The position numbers were made by a program, and so were the translations under genes. 64,000 bases of DNA from Tepidamorphaceae bacterium. Lineage in GTDB: Bacteria; Pseudomonadota; Alphaproteobacteria; Rhizobiales; JAKSCL01. Position 1 is the first letter of the stretch, and every line of letters starts with the position of its first letter. The notes under the pieces were generated by a model that did not search any database, was not told where the DNA came from, and saw nothing but the letters and a program-made list of their open reading frames with translations. Location: positions 1 to 64,000 of the forward strand of contig JANQPO010000024.1 of the NCBI GenBank assembly GCA_028289445.1. The letters are read 5' to 3'. Positions 41,146-49,993 of this stretch are shown piece by piece.

Positions 41146-42254
41146 AGATCACCCGGATCGCGGTCTATAAGACGGCGCTGCCCTATGTCGGCGGGCGCTA
41201 CGGTTGGGGGCGCGGCAATGGGTTTAAGGTGGCGATGGCGTCCGTCGTCGTCATCGATACGGATGCCGGACTGTCCGGCTGCGGCGAGTTCACGCCCTGC
41301 GGCGAGAACTACATGGCCGCGCATTCCGAAGGCGTCGAGGCGGCGGCACGGCTTTTGGCGCCGGTCCTGATTGGCGAAGACCCGCGCCAGGTTGCGCGCA
41401 TCGAACGGATCATGGACGCGACCATCCAGGGCCATGGATACGCTAAGGCACCGTTCGATGCGGCGTGTTGGGACATTCTGGGACAGTCCACTGGATGTCC
41501 ACTATGGATGCTCCTGGGCGGCAAACTGGTCGAGGGCGCACCGCTCTATCGTGTCGTCCCACAAAAATCCACCGATGAGGCGGTCGCCGAAATGGCCGGC
41601 TATCGGGAGGCGGGTTATCGCCAGTTTCAGATCAAGGTCGGGAGCGATTGGCAGACGGATATCGAGCGCATTCAACGGTCCGTTTCGCTGCTTGAGCCCG
41701 GCGAACTGGCCTTTGCGGACGCCAATCAGGGCTGGCATGTGGACGAGGCTTTGCGGGTTGCGCGGGCGACGCGTGATCTCGATTACATCTTCGAACAGCC
41801 CTGCCAGACCTATGAGGAGTGCCAGCAGGTTCGTCGCGCCATCGACCTGCCGATGAAGCTCGACGAGTGCATCACCGATCACCATACGCTGCATCGCGTG
41901 GTCGCGGATCGCGGCGCCGCGATGATCTGTCTGAAAGTCTCCAAACAGGGCGGTTTGTCAAAGGCGCGGCGGATGCGCGACACGCTCATCGATCACCGGA
42001 TTCCGGTCGTCATTGAGGATAGCTGGGGCGGTGAAATCGCCACCGCGACGCTGGCGCATCTGGCGGTTTCGACGCCGGAGGAGTTTCTCGTCAACACCAC
42101 GGATCTTTGTAACTACAACACCCGCTCGACCGGCCAGCCTTCACCGGTAACAGCGGATGGCAAGCTCTTCGCAGCCGACACCCCCGGCCTCGGGGTGACG
42201 CCGGATTTCGACAGTCTCGGCGCGCCGGTTGCGGCCTATGGTGATGCGGGATGA
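41142..42254 (+). CDS. enolase-superfamily epimerase/racemase-like enzyme 1
   Basis: 370 residues, GTG start overlapping the upstream stop. Muconate-lactonizing-enzyme subgroup: catalytic Lys165 (FQIKVG) and Lys265 (ICLKVSKQGG) face each other across the barrel; metal ligands Asp193, Glu218 and Asp241 are present; 20s/50s loop region at the N-terminus (YVGGRYGWGRGNGF). The Q-x-K motif and EQPC segment match 4-hydroxyproline betaine 2-epimerase (HpbD), so 1,1-proton transfer on an amino-acid betaine is the best guess; cis-3-hydroxyproline dehydratase chemistry is an alternative. First of three tandem paralogues, whose substrates are presumably related but different. Confidence 0.88.
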   Translation: MKITRIAVYKTALPYVGGRYGWGRGNGFKVAMASVVVIDTDAGLSGCGEFTPCGENYMAAHSEGVEAAARLLAPVLIGEDPRQVARIERIMDATIQGHGYAKAPFDAACWDILGQSTGCPLWMLLGGKLVEGAPLYRVVPQKSTDEAVAEMAGYREAGYRQFQIKVGSDWQTDIERIQRSVSLLEPGELAFADANQGWHVDEALRVARATRDLDYIFEQPCQTYEECQQVRRAIDLPMKLDECITDHHTLHRVVADRGAAMICLKVSKQGGLSKARRMRDTLIDHRIPVVIEDSWGGEIATATLAHLAVSTPEEFLVNTTDLCNYNTRSTGQPSPVTADGKLFAADTPGLGVTPDFDSLGAPVAAYGDAG

Positions 42255-43360
42255 CCATTTCCCGCATCACCGTCTGGCAGGTCGACCTGCCCCTGTCGGA
42301 GCCTTATTGGCTTTCTGGCGGGCGATTGAAGTTCGAAGCGCTCGGTTCGACATTCGTGCGCATCGACACCGCCGACGGTCTTTCCGGCTGGGGTGAGGGG
42401 TGCCCCTGGGGGCACACCTATCTCCCGGCCCATGGCGCCGGCATTCGCGCTGCTTTCGAGGTCTTGGCGCCGGCGTTGGTCGGCCGCGATCCCTGCGCGC
42501 TCGACACGATCAACCGCGTGATGGACGAGACGCTGCCCGGACATCTTTATGCCAAATCGCCGCTGGACATGGCGTGTTGGGACATTCTGGGACTGTCCAG
42601 TGGACATCCACTATGGCGTCTCTTTGGCGGGGATAAGTCGATACCGGTCCCGATCAACTCATCGATTGCGACGGGTACACCGGACGAAATGGTCGCGCGG
42701 ATCGAAAAGGCGCGCGCCGCCGGCTATCGTGTCCACTCCGCGAAGATCGGCGGAACCGACCCGGCTGTCGATGTCGCGCGCATTACTGCGATCGACGCCA
42801 TGATAGAGCCGGGCGAGGCGATCACCTATGACGTCAATCGCGCCTGGGCGCCGGGCGTCGCGTTGCAAGTCCTCAACGCGGTCGACGCGCGGGCTTGGGT
42901 GGAGCAACCCTGTGAGACCATCCGGCAATGCGCGGAGGTTGCCGCGCGTGTCCCCCAGCCGGTCCTCTTGGACGAGTGTCTGCATACGCTCCAGGATCAT
43001 CTGGATGCTTGGCGCACGGGCGGGTTCGCTGGCCTCAAAATCAAGCCGAACCGTGTCGGTGGATTGACCAAGGCGCGGCAAATCCGCGATCTGGCCCTTG
43101 CCGTTGGCTGGCAGATGCACATTGAGGATACGGGCGGTTCGGCTCTGGCCGATACGGCGGCGATCCATCTGGCGAGTGCAACGCCGCAGACGCACCGTTT
43201 GGCAAGCTGGCTCTGTCACGCGCATCTGGCCGTCGACCCGGTGCCTGGCCAGGGAGCACGCAACATCGATGGCCTGGCCACGCCGCCACGCGATCCCGGT
43301 CTTGGTGTCACGCCTGATCCGCATCGCCTCGGCGATCCTGTCGCTGTCTATGAGGGTTGA
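42251..43360 (+). CDS. enolase-superfamily epimerase/racemase-like enzyme 2
   Basis: 369 residues, ATGA overlap with the gene before. Same layout as enzyme 1: Lys165 (HSAKIGG), Lys265 (LKIKPNRVGGL), and metal ligands Asp194, Glu218, Asp241. The N-terminal substrate-specificity loop is different (SEPYWLSGGRLKFEAL) and the C-terminus (LASWLCHAHLAV) is not shared with the others, so the substrate should differ. A 46-base stretch (42571-42616) is 91% identical to enzyme 1 at 41462-41507, far above the flanking level. Either an epimerase acting on a betaine or N-methyl amino acid, or a dehydratase. Confidence 0.88.
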   Translation: MTISRITVWQVDLPLSEPYWLSGGRLKFEALGSTFVRIDTADGLSGWGEGCPWGHTYLPAHGAGIRAAFEVLAPALVGRDPCALDTINRVMDETLPGHLYAKSPLDMACWDILGLSSGHPLWRLFGGDKSIPVPINSSIATGTPDEMVARIEKARAAGYRVHSAKIGGTDPAVDVARITAIDAMIEPGEAITYDVNRAWAPGVALQVLNAVDARAWVEQPCETIRQCAEVAARVPQPVLLDECLHTLQDHLDAWRTGGFAGLKIKPNRVGGLTKARQIRDLALAVGWQMHIEDTGGSALADTAAIHLASATPQTHRLASWLCHAHLAVDPVPGQGARNIDGLATPPRDPGLGVTPDPHRLGDPVAVYEG

Positions 43361-43361
43361 G

Positions 43362-44465
43362 ATGCGGATCACCGGGATCACGGTGTGGCAGGTGCCACTG
43401 ACGAGTCATGAGACCTATTACATGGCCGACGGCAAGACCTGCGACACGGTCGACACCGTCGTCGTCCGGCTCGAAACCGACTCTGACCATTCCGGTTGGG
43501 GTGAAGTCTGCCCGATACCAGGATACCTGCCTGCCTACGCTGACGGGGTGGCGCCGGCGATCGGCGAAATCGCGCCGGTCTTGATCGATGCCGATCCAGT
43601 CGGGCCGGATGCCGTCATGGCGCGGCTCGAAGCCAAATTGCCTGATCACCGCTATGCCAAATCGGCGATCGATATCGCGTTATGGGACCTGACCGGAAAG
43701 GCCGCCGGTCTGCCGCTTCACGCGCTCCTGGGTGGCCGGTGCGCTACCGATCTGCCGCTCTATCATTCCATCACCTGTACCGCGCCCGACGACATGGCGC
43801 GGATCGCCAATGAGGCGCAACGGACCGGGATTGCCCAGTTTCAAGCGAAACTTGGCTGCGACGGCGACTGGCAGGCGGATGTCGCGCGTCTCAGGCGCGT
43901 TCGCGAGGCGGTCGGACCCGGCCCGCTCGTCTATGGCGACTGGAACTGCGGTGCGACCCGGCTTCATGCAACGCGGGTCGGTCGCGCGGTTGCCGATCTG
44001 GATGTCATGCTGGAGCAGCCGTGCCGGACGCTTGACGACTGCGCCGCCGTGCGCGCGGCGACCGGGCTGGCGATGAAGATCGATGAAAACGCCTACGATA
44101 CGGCCAGCCTTCTACGAGCGTATGCGCTCGGCTGTATGGATGTTGTTGCCGTCAAACTGTCGAAATTCGGTGGCCTTGGCGCGGCGCGCCGGGCGCGTGA
44201 CCTGTGCGGCCACCTGGGTGCGCAAATGTGCGTCGAGGACACTTGGGGTTCGGATATCGCGATGATGGCGGCGTTGCATCTGGCGACCGCCACGGACCCG
44301 TCGATGGTTCTGAACGTTTGCGATCTCTCGGGCTACGCGGCGCCGCGCCTCGATCCAAATGCGCCTCGCCGCGAAAATGGACGGATCGCGATCGGCGATG
44401 ACCCTGGCCTGGGCGTCGAACCGGACCCGGACGTTTTGGGCGAGCCGGTCGCGGTCTTTGATTGA
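43362..44465 (+). CDS. enolase-superfamily epimerase/racemase-like enzyme 3
   Basis: 367 residues from the ATG at 43362, one base after the previous stop; the frame is open upstream only within the preceding gene. Lys163 (FQAKLGC), Lys265 (AVKLSKFGGLG), Asp193, Glu218 and Asp241 are conserved. Specificity loop HETYYMADGKTCDTV and the segment EVCPIPGYLPAYADG are closest in style to HpbD (GETCPVGPTYAPSHA in that protein, from memory). Three full-length paralogues in tandem, all with intact catalytic lysines, is unusual; each may epimerise a different stereoisomer or hydroxylated form. Confidence 0.88.
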   Translation: MRITGITVWQVPLTSHETYYMADGKTCDTVDTVVVRLETDSDHSGWGEVCPIPGYLPAYADGVAPAIGEIAPVLIDADPVGPDAVMARLEAKLPDHRYAKSAIDIALWDLTGKAAGLPLHALLGGRCATDLPLYHSITCTAPDDMARIANEAQRTGIAQFQAKLGCDGDWQADVARLRRVREAVGPGPLVYGDWNCGATRLHATRVGRAVADLDVMLEQPCRTLDDCAAVRAATGLAMKIDENAYDTASLLRAYALGCMDVVAVKLSKFGGLGAARRARDLCGHLGAQMCVEDTWGSDIAMMAALHLATATDPSMVLNVCDLSGYAAPRLDPNAPRRENGRIAIGDDPGLGVEPDPDVLGEPVAVFD

Positions 44466-44477
44466 ATGGAGATGACC

Positions 44478-45758
44478 ATGAAAGCCGATAGCACGCAGGC
44501 TGACTGGATCGCGAGGGCCAACACCGTTTTGCCGGTCGGCGGTTTCGGCAACTTCGACCCATCCATCGTCATTCGCGAGGGGAAGGGCGCCCGCGTCATC
44601 GACGAAGATGGCAACGCCTATGTCGACTATCTGATCGGTTCCGGTCCGATGCTGTTGGGCCATGGCCATCCCGAAGTGCTTGAGGCCGTCGCGGAACAGA
44701 TCGGCAAAGGGTTCACGTTCTTCGCCAACAATGCGCGGGGCATCGAACTGGCCGAAGAGCTGGTCGCCTCGGTCGCCTGTGCCGAACAGGTGCGCTACGT
44801 CTCGACCGGTGGCGAGGCGGATATGTATGCGATCCGGTTGGCCCGCGCCCACACGGGACGCGACAAGATCGTCAAGTTCGAGGGCGGCTATCACGGCATG
44901 TCGGGCGAGGCGTTGATGAGTTTGGCGCCGACGCGGCTGGAAAACTTTCCGCTGGCCGTTCCCGACTCCGCCGGTATTCCCGAGAGCGTTCGCGACCAGA
45001 TGCTGATCGCGCCGTTCAATGATGCGGACTTCGCTAGATCGCTGATCTCCGAATATGCTGACGAGATCGCGGCCGTCATCGTCGAGCCTCTGCAGCGGTT
45101 GATTCCGCCCGCACCCGGTTTCCTGGAAGCGCTGCGTGAGGAAACGGCGCGCCGCGGTATCGTGCTGATCTTCGACGAGGTCGTCACAGGATACCGGCTG
45201 GCCTATGGCGGCGCGCAGGAAAAATACGGCGTCGTTCCCGATCTCTGTACGCTCGGCAAGACGATCGGCGGCGGCTTTCCGCTGGCAGCAATCGCCGGAA
45301 CGGCCGAGATCATGGCACATTTCGACAAAGCGAAGGCCGGTGCGGGAGGCTTCACCTATCAGGTCGGAACGCTCTCCGGGAATCCGGTCGCGGCCGTTGC
45401 CGGGTTGAAGACGCTGGAGATTTTGCGCCGTCCGGGAAGCTACGAGCGGCTTTACGAGAATGGCCGGGCGGTGATGAGCGCCTTGGAGCGGCACCTCACA
45501 GCCGCCGGTATCGCTCATCAGATTGTTGGCGATCCCGTGCTCTTCGATGTCGTCTTCACTGGCAAAGCGGTGGTCGACTATCGTGGTGTGCTTGCCGGCG
45601 ATGCCGAAATGGCCAAGCGCTTCAATCGCGCGCTGCGAGACAAGGGAATCTTGAAGCCGGACGGCAAGTTCTACATCTCCCTGGCGCTGACCGAAGACGA
45701 TTTGGCGCAAACAGAAGCGGCCATTGCCTACGCAGCGGAGACGTTGGGCGAAACCTAG
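44478..45758 (+). CDS. class III PLP aminotransferase (glutamate-1-semialdehyde aminomutase-like)
   Basis: 426 residues from the ATG at 44478, six bases after GGAG; an ATG at 44466 is possible. PLP lysine in CTLGKTIGGGFPLAA; preceding aspartate in IVLIFDEVVTGYRL; phosphate/aromatic loop STGGEADMYAIRLARA and FEGGYHGMSGEAL. It is not the haem-pathway hemL, judging by location and the altered N-terminus. In this operon it probably transaminates or deaminates an amino acid or aldehyde released from the betaine. The TAG stop shares the palindrome CTAG with the convergent methyltransferase gene. Confidence 0.9.
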   Translation: MKADSTQADWIARANTVLPVGGFGNFDPSIVIREGKGARVIDEDGNAYVDYLIGSGPMLLGHGHPEVLEAVAEQIGKGFTFFANNARGIELAEELVASVACAEQVRYVSTGGEADMYAIRLARAHTGRDKIVKFEGGYHGMSGEALMSLAPTRLENFPLAVPDSAGIPESVRDQMLIAPFNDADFARSLISEYADEIAAVIVEPLQRLIPPAPGFLEALREETARRGIVLIFDEVVTGYRLAYGGAQEKYGVVPDLCTLGKTIGGGFPLAAIAGTAEIMAHFDKAKAGAGGFTYQVGTLSGNPVAAVAGLKTLEILRRPGSYERLYENGRAVMSALERHLTAAGIAHQIVGDPVLFDVVFTGKAVVDYRGVLAGDAEMAKRFNRALRDKGILKPDGKFYISLALTEDDLAQTEAAIAYAAETLGET

Positions 45759-47317
45759 CTCGCCGGCGCTCGCATGCGCGCTGGATCGAGGTGAATTGCA
45801 TATCGGTCTCGGATCGCGCTGTCCGTTGCGCTATCCAGATAGTCAGGGAAATGACTGGCGAGGACTTCGCGTGCCGTTTCTCGCGCGCGTGCCCAGATGT
45901 CGGGCGCGCCGCTTTCAGCCCAGACATTCGGGTCATCCCGATTCGCCAGCGGCGGATAAAAGTAGTCGCGCTGCATCGCTGCCATCGTGTGGGCACTTCC
46001 AAGGAAATGCCCTTCGCCAGCAACCACCGCCTTGATGGCCTCGAAGCCGAGCGTTTCCTCCGTCACCTCAATTCCGCGTATCATGCGCGTGACGTGACCC
46101 AGCATTTCGTTGTCGAGAACGAACGCCTCGAACGAGGTGCCCAGCAGGCTCGCCATCATGCCGGTCGACTCGTAGACGATGTTCGTTCCGGCCAGACCGG
46201 CCGCGAGCGCTGCGATCGCCTTTTCGGAGCCCATTTGGGCGTCGACCGCTTTGGCGTCGGCCATCGAGCACGCCGCGCCGCCTGGAAGCCCCAGCCAGTT
46301 GGCGATCTGACCCGATGCCGCGTTCATGACACTGATCTCTCCGCCGCCGCCACAAAAGGCGCCGGTCCGCAGGTCGATGACCAATGGCCAGTTGGAGAAG
46401 ATCATCGGATAGCCGGGCGCGAAAAGGTTGACCATGACAAGTGCCGCAAGGGTTTCGGCCGTGGTCTGCGCCAACATACCAGCCAGTGTCGCAGGCGCCG
46501 TTGCGCCGGACTGAGCCGCGATGATCGCATTGATCGGCACGCCACGCTTGATGCAGGCGAGCGTTACATCGACGGCATCCTCGCCATAGCGCAGCGGAGA
46601 GATGATCGGCGATATGTGCGCTTTGCAGAACGGGCGTTCTTTAAAACGGCCTTCACCGCCGAGCGCCAGATCGAACATGTCGACAATCGGGTCGACATGG
46701 GCGGCGAGCGTGAAACTCGTTCCAACAGGTTTGGCGGTGCCGGCAATCAGCGCATAAGCGGTGTTGATGTCGAGATCGAAGATGTCCTCGACATCGGTCG
46801 CGACACAGCAGCGCGTGAACCAAGAGACCTGGCTCAGCGTGTCGGCCAGACGCGTGAAGTCGTAGAGATCGGCCAAGGTCGCGTCGCGATAGAGACCGCT
46901 GTCGATATCAAGCGTGCGAACGGCGGCGCCGCCGGTACCGAAGTAAACTCGGTCGCCGCCGATCTCGATGTCGTGCTTGGGGTCGCGGCCATAAAGGGCC
47001 ACGGTTTTCGCGGCGCCCGCGATGATGTCCTCGACCAGGGCGCGCGGGAAATGAACGCGGCCATCGGTCCCGACCGTTGCGCCTTTCTCGACCGCCCGGT
47101 CGGCCAGAACCGAAGGAACCTCGCCCATCCCGATCTCCGCCAGGATGCGAATCGCGGTGTCGTAGATCGCCGCGATGTCTTGATCACTCAGCGGGCGGTA
47201 TTGTCCGCCGCGCTGACCCGGTGGACAGGGATCAACCTCAGGTGATCCCGACAGGCGCGCGGCGGTGCGTGCCTTGCGACCGCCGCTGCGGCGCGACGAT
47301 TTTTCGGCGTAAGTCAT
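45755..47317 (-). CDS. MttB-family methyltransferase without pyrrolysine
   Basis: 520 residues from the ATG at 47317, with GGAGAG five bases upstream. COG5598 family: QRGGQYRPLSDQDIAAIYDTA start, ALIAGTAKPVGTSF, YGEDAVDVTLACIKRGVPI, NVWAESGAPDIWARARE. There is no in-frame amber codon, so it belongs with non-pyrrolysine members such as MtgB (glycine betaine) and MtpB (proline betaine), which pass a methyl group to a cobalamin protein. No corrinoid protein (MttC) or RamA activator gene is in the window. It lies between two demethylating flavoproteins, which supports betaine demethylation. Alternatively the methyl goes directly to another carrier. Confidence 0.88.
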   Translation of the reverse strand: MTYAEKSSRRSGGRKARTAARLSGSPEVDPCPPGQRGGQYRPLSDQDIAAIYDTAIRILAEIGMGEVPSVLADRAVEKGATVGTDGRVHFPRALVEDIIAGAAKTVALYGRDPKHDIEIGGDRVYFGTGGAAVRTLDIDSGLYRDATLADLYDFTRLADTLSQVSWFTRCCVATDVEDIFDLDINTAYALIAGTAKPVGTSFTLAAHVDPIVDMFDLALGGEGRFKERPFCKAHISPIISPLRYGEDAVDVTLACIKRGVPINAIIAAQSGATAPATLAGMLAQTTAETLAALVMVNLFAPGYPMIFSNWPLVIDLRTGAFCGGGGEISVMNAASGQIANWLGLPGGAACSMADAKAVDAQMGSEKAIAALAAGLAGTNIVYESTGMMASLLGTSFEAFVLDNEMLGHVTRMIRGIEVTEETLGFEAIKAVVAGEGHFLGSAHTMAAMQRDYFYPPLANRDDPNVWAESGAPDIWARARETAREVLASHFPDYLDSATDSAIRDRYAIHLDPARMRAPAS

Positions 47318-47373
47318 GGGCCTCTCCACGCTCTCATGCCTGATTTGAGACACGGAGCGCGCTTGGCGGCAAG

Positions 47374-47395
47374 CGGAGATTTTTCGACATCTCCG
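47374..47395. promoter_or_regulatory. inverted repeat in the mttB/flavoprotein divergent promoter
   Basis: CGGAGAT (47374-47380) and ATCTCCG (47389-47395) form a perfect seven-base inverted repeat around TTTTCGAC, in the 157-base gap between divergent genes. It may be an operator. It is unlike the GTACA palindromes near rpiR, so probably a different regulator. Confidence 0.4.
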
Positions 47396-47474
47396 AACGC
47401 GTCGTGATGTTGCCATTGAAGCAGCGGGCCGTTGCTTGATAGCGTCTGCTTTTGACCCGCGTGGAGGCCGCCCG

Positions 47475-49895
47475 ATGAAGTCTCAGGCCCAAGTTGTCGT
47501 CATTGGCGGCGGTATCGCTGGCTGCTCGACGCTCTATCATCTGACCCAGGAGGGGATCACCGACTGCGTGCTCGTCGAGCGCGACGAGCTGACGTCCGGC
47601 ACGACCTGGCATTCGGCGGCACAGGTGACGAATTTCGGCGCGACGCAAACCATGGTCGGCCTCAAGAGCCACTCCATCCGGCTCTACAAGGAGCTGGCCG
47701 ACGATCCCGATTATCCGATCAACTATCACCACGGCACAGGCGGATTGCGGCTCGCCTCGACCGAGGATCACCTGGACGGTTACCGCCACTTCCTCTCGCT
47801 GGCGAAGGGCATGGGCGTCGATTTCGAACTGCTCGACGCCGACGAATGCAAGCGCCGCCATCCACTGATCACGACGGGCAATCTGCTAGGCGCGCTGTGG
47901 GATCCGCTCGATGGCGATATCGATCCGGCACAACTTTGCCAATCGCTCGCGCGGCGGGCACGCAGAGCGGGCGCCGAGGTCTATCGGTTCAATCCCGTCA
48001 CCGGTCTGACGCAGAACCCGGACAGCACCTGGATCGTCCACACCGAGAAGGGCGATATCGCCTGCGAAAGCATCGTCAATGCCGGCGGCTATCGCTGCAA
48101 TGAGGTCGGTGCGATGATGGGTGTGACCCATCCGGTCGTCTCAATGGAGCACCAATATCTTTTGACCGAGCCGATCCCGGAGATCGAGGCGCTCGACTTT
48201 CGGGTGCCGCTGATCCGGTGTCCGACCGACGACTTCTATTCCAGGCAGGAAAAGGCCGGTCTTCTCGTCGGCTTCTACGAACAGGACTGCAAGACTTGGG
48301 GTTTGGACGGTATCGATCCAGGCTTTGCCAACGCCCTTTGCCCCGATGATCTCGACCGCGTGGTCGATGTCATGGAAGGTGCGTTCGAGCGGCTTCCCTG
48401 TCTTACGGACGCCGGCATCCACTCCGTCATCAATGGACCGATCACTTATACGCCTGACGGTCTGCCGCTGGTCGGTCGCATTCCGGGCAAGCGTAACGCC
48501 TTCTGCATCGTCGGCTTGCGTGCGGGTCTCGGCGAAGGCGGGGGACACGGCTGGCTGCTGGCGCAGATCATTGCCCATGGCGAGGCCTGCTACGACACCT
48601 GGTGTCTCGATCCGCGCCGCTTTACCCACCACGCCACCATCAACTACACGGCCGCAAAGGCGATCGAGGACTACCAGAATGAATTCCGCTTCCACATGCC
48701 CCATGAGTATCGCCCGGCAGGCCGGCGAGCGAAGACAACGCCCCTGACCGACACGCTCGCCGAAATGGGCGCTGAATTCGGTGTCGTCAACGGCTGGGAG
48801 CGGGCAGCGTTCTTCAAGCCATCACCGGAGTTTCACGAGCGCCATTCCTTCCGCTTCACCAATGCGTTTGATGTCGTGGCAGCGGAGGTGACGGCGGTCC
48901 AAAACGCGGTGGGGATCACCGAGGTATCCGGCTTCAATCGTTTCGAGATTACCGGCGCTGGTGTCCATGATTGGCTCGACGGTATCGTGTGCTCACGCGT
49001 GCCGCGCGCGCCCGGAAAGGTCGGACTGACATATCTTCTCAATCACGACGGAAACGTGAAGGGCGAGGCGACGCTCGCAACGCTCGCGGACGACCGAGCC
49101 TGGTTCGGGTCTGCGGCAGCGGCCGAGTATCACGACATGGATTGGTTGACCGATCACCTTCCGGCCGACGGATCGATCTGCATCGAGAGCCTGACCAATA
49201 CGCATACGATCCTCGTCATAGCCGGTCCGAGGTCCCGCGATGTGCTGTCCGAAGCGATGCCGGATACGGACTGGTCGAAGGAGGCATTTCCCTGGCTTTC
49301 CGCCAAACCGATCGCGATCGGCGACGTCGACGCGATAGCAATGGCCGTGTCGTTCTCCGGCGAACTGGCTTATGAACTGCACATCCCTAACGACGGCCTC
49401 GCGCGCGCATTCGACCTCTTATGCCAGGTCGGTCGGGGTTTCGGGATGACGCCCTTTGGGCTTTATGCCGTTGAATCGATGCGGATCGAGAAGGGTTTCC
49501 GGCACTGGAAAGCCGATCTGATCACCGAGTTCAATCCGTTCGAAAGCGGGCTCGATCGCTTTGTGCGGCTCGATAACGAGTTTATCGGCAAAGCGGGCTT
49601 GCTCGACATGCAGGCTAAGGGACCCCGCCGATCCTTCGTCTCCCTCGTTGTCGACGACGACACGGCCCCGGCCCAACCAGGCGACAGTATCCTGGCGAAC
49701 GAGCATGTTGTCGGTACCGTGACGTCGGCGGCATGGGGCTATCGGGTCGGCAAGAACATTGCCATGGGCTTCGTCGATCCGGGCCACGCGCTGGTGGGAA
49801 CGGAGCTGGCAGTGGAGGTTGTCGGCAGGTCGGTGCGGGCGATCGTGTGCGACTTTTGTCACTATGATCCAGGGTTTGAACGGGTGCGCGCTTAA
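47475..49895 (+). CDS. dimethylglycine/sarcosine dehydrogenase-like flavoprotein with GcvT domain (copy 2)
   Basis: 806 residues from the ATG at 47475, with GGAGG seven bases ahead. DAO domain with VVVIGGGIAGCSTLYHLTQ and His46 in TSGTTWHSAAQ, the covalent FAD position; GcvT domain from about 420 with VTEVSGFNRFEITG, VIAGPRSRDVL and SFSGELAYELHIP. Same architecture as the protein at 37562 but clearly divergent, so they probably take successive or different N-methyl substrates. Divergent from the MttB gene. Product would be methylene-tetrahydrofolate or formaldehyde plus a demethylated amine. Confidence 0.92.
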   Translation: MKSQAQVVVIGGGIAGCSTLYHLTQEGITDCVLVERDELTSGTTWHSAAQVTNFGATQTMVGLKSHSIRLYKELADDPDYPINYHHGTGGLRLASTEDHLDGYRHFLSLAKGMGVDFELLDADECKRRHPLITTGNLLGALWDPLDGDIDPAQLCQSLARRARRAGAEVYRFNPVTGLTQNPDSTWIVHTEKGDIACESIVNAGGYRCNEVGAMMGVTHPVVSMEHQYLLTEPIPEIEALDFRVPLIRCPTDDFYSRQEKAGLLVGFYEQDCKTWGLDGIDPGFANALCPDDLDRVVDVMEGAFERLPCLTDAGIHSVINGPITYTPDGLPLVGRIPGKRNAFCIVGLRAGLGEGGGHGWLLAQIIAHGEACYDTWCLDPRRFTHHATINYTAAKAIEDYQNEFRFHMPHEYRPAGRRAKTTPLTDTLAEMGAEFGVVNGWERAAFFKPSPEFHERHSFRFTNAFDVVAAEVTAVQNAVGITEVSGFNRFEITGAGVHDWLDGIVCSRVPRAPGKVGLTYLLNHDGNVKGEATLATLADDRAWFGSAAAAEYHDMDWLTDHLPADGSICIESLTNTHTILVIAGPRSRDVLSEAMPDTDWSKEAFPWLSAKPIAIGDVDAIAMAVSFSGELAYELHIPNDGLARAFDLLCQVGRGFGMTPFGLYAVESMRIEKGFRHWKADLITEFNPFESGLDRFVRLDNEFIGKAGLLDMQAKGPRRSFVSLVVDDDTAPAQPGDSILANEHVVGTVTSAAWGYRVGKNIAMGFVDPGHALVGTELAVEVVGRSVRAIVCDFCHYDPGFERVRA

Positions 49896-49993
49896 GGTCC
49901 GCTGAGTTGGCGCAATCGCTTAACACGCGCGGGCTAATGGTTCATACTCCGCGCGGTTGCGGCAGTGCGGCATAAAGGCGGTCCCAAAGTTCC

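Noticed and set aside
44466-44478. Upstream ATG as start of the aminotransferase
   Set aside because: The ATG at 44478 has a better-spaced GGAG; the earlier one adds four codons and has no ribosome site of its own.
44112-45710. 532-codon minus-strand open frame
   Set aside because: Antisense to the aminotransferase and the third enolase gene; no domain seen.
45791-47245. 484-codon plus-strand open frame
   Set aside because: Antisense to the MttB-family gene, which has clear family motifs and a ribosome site.
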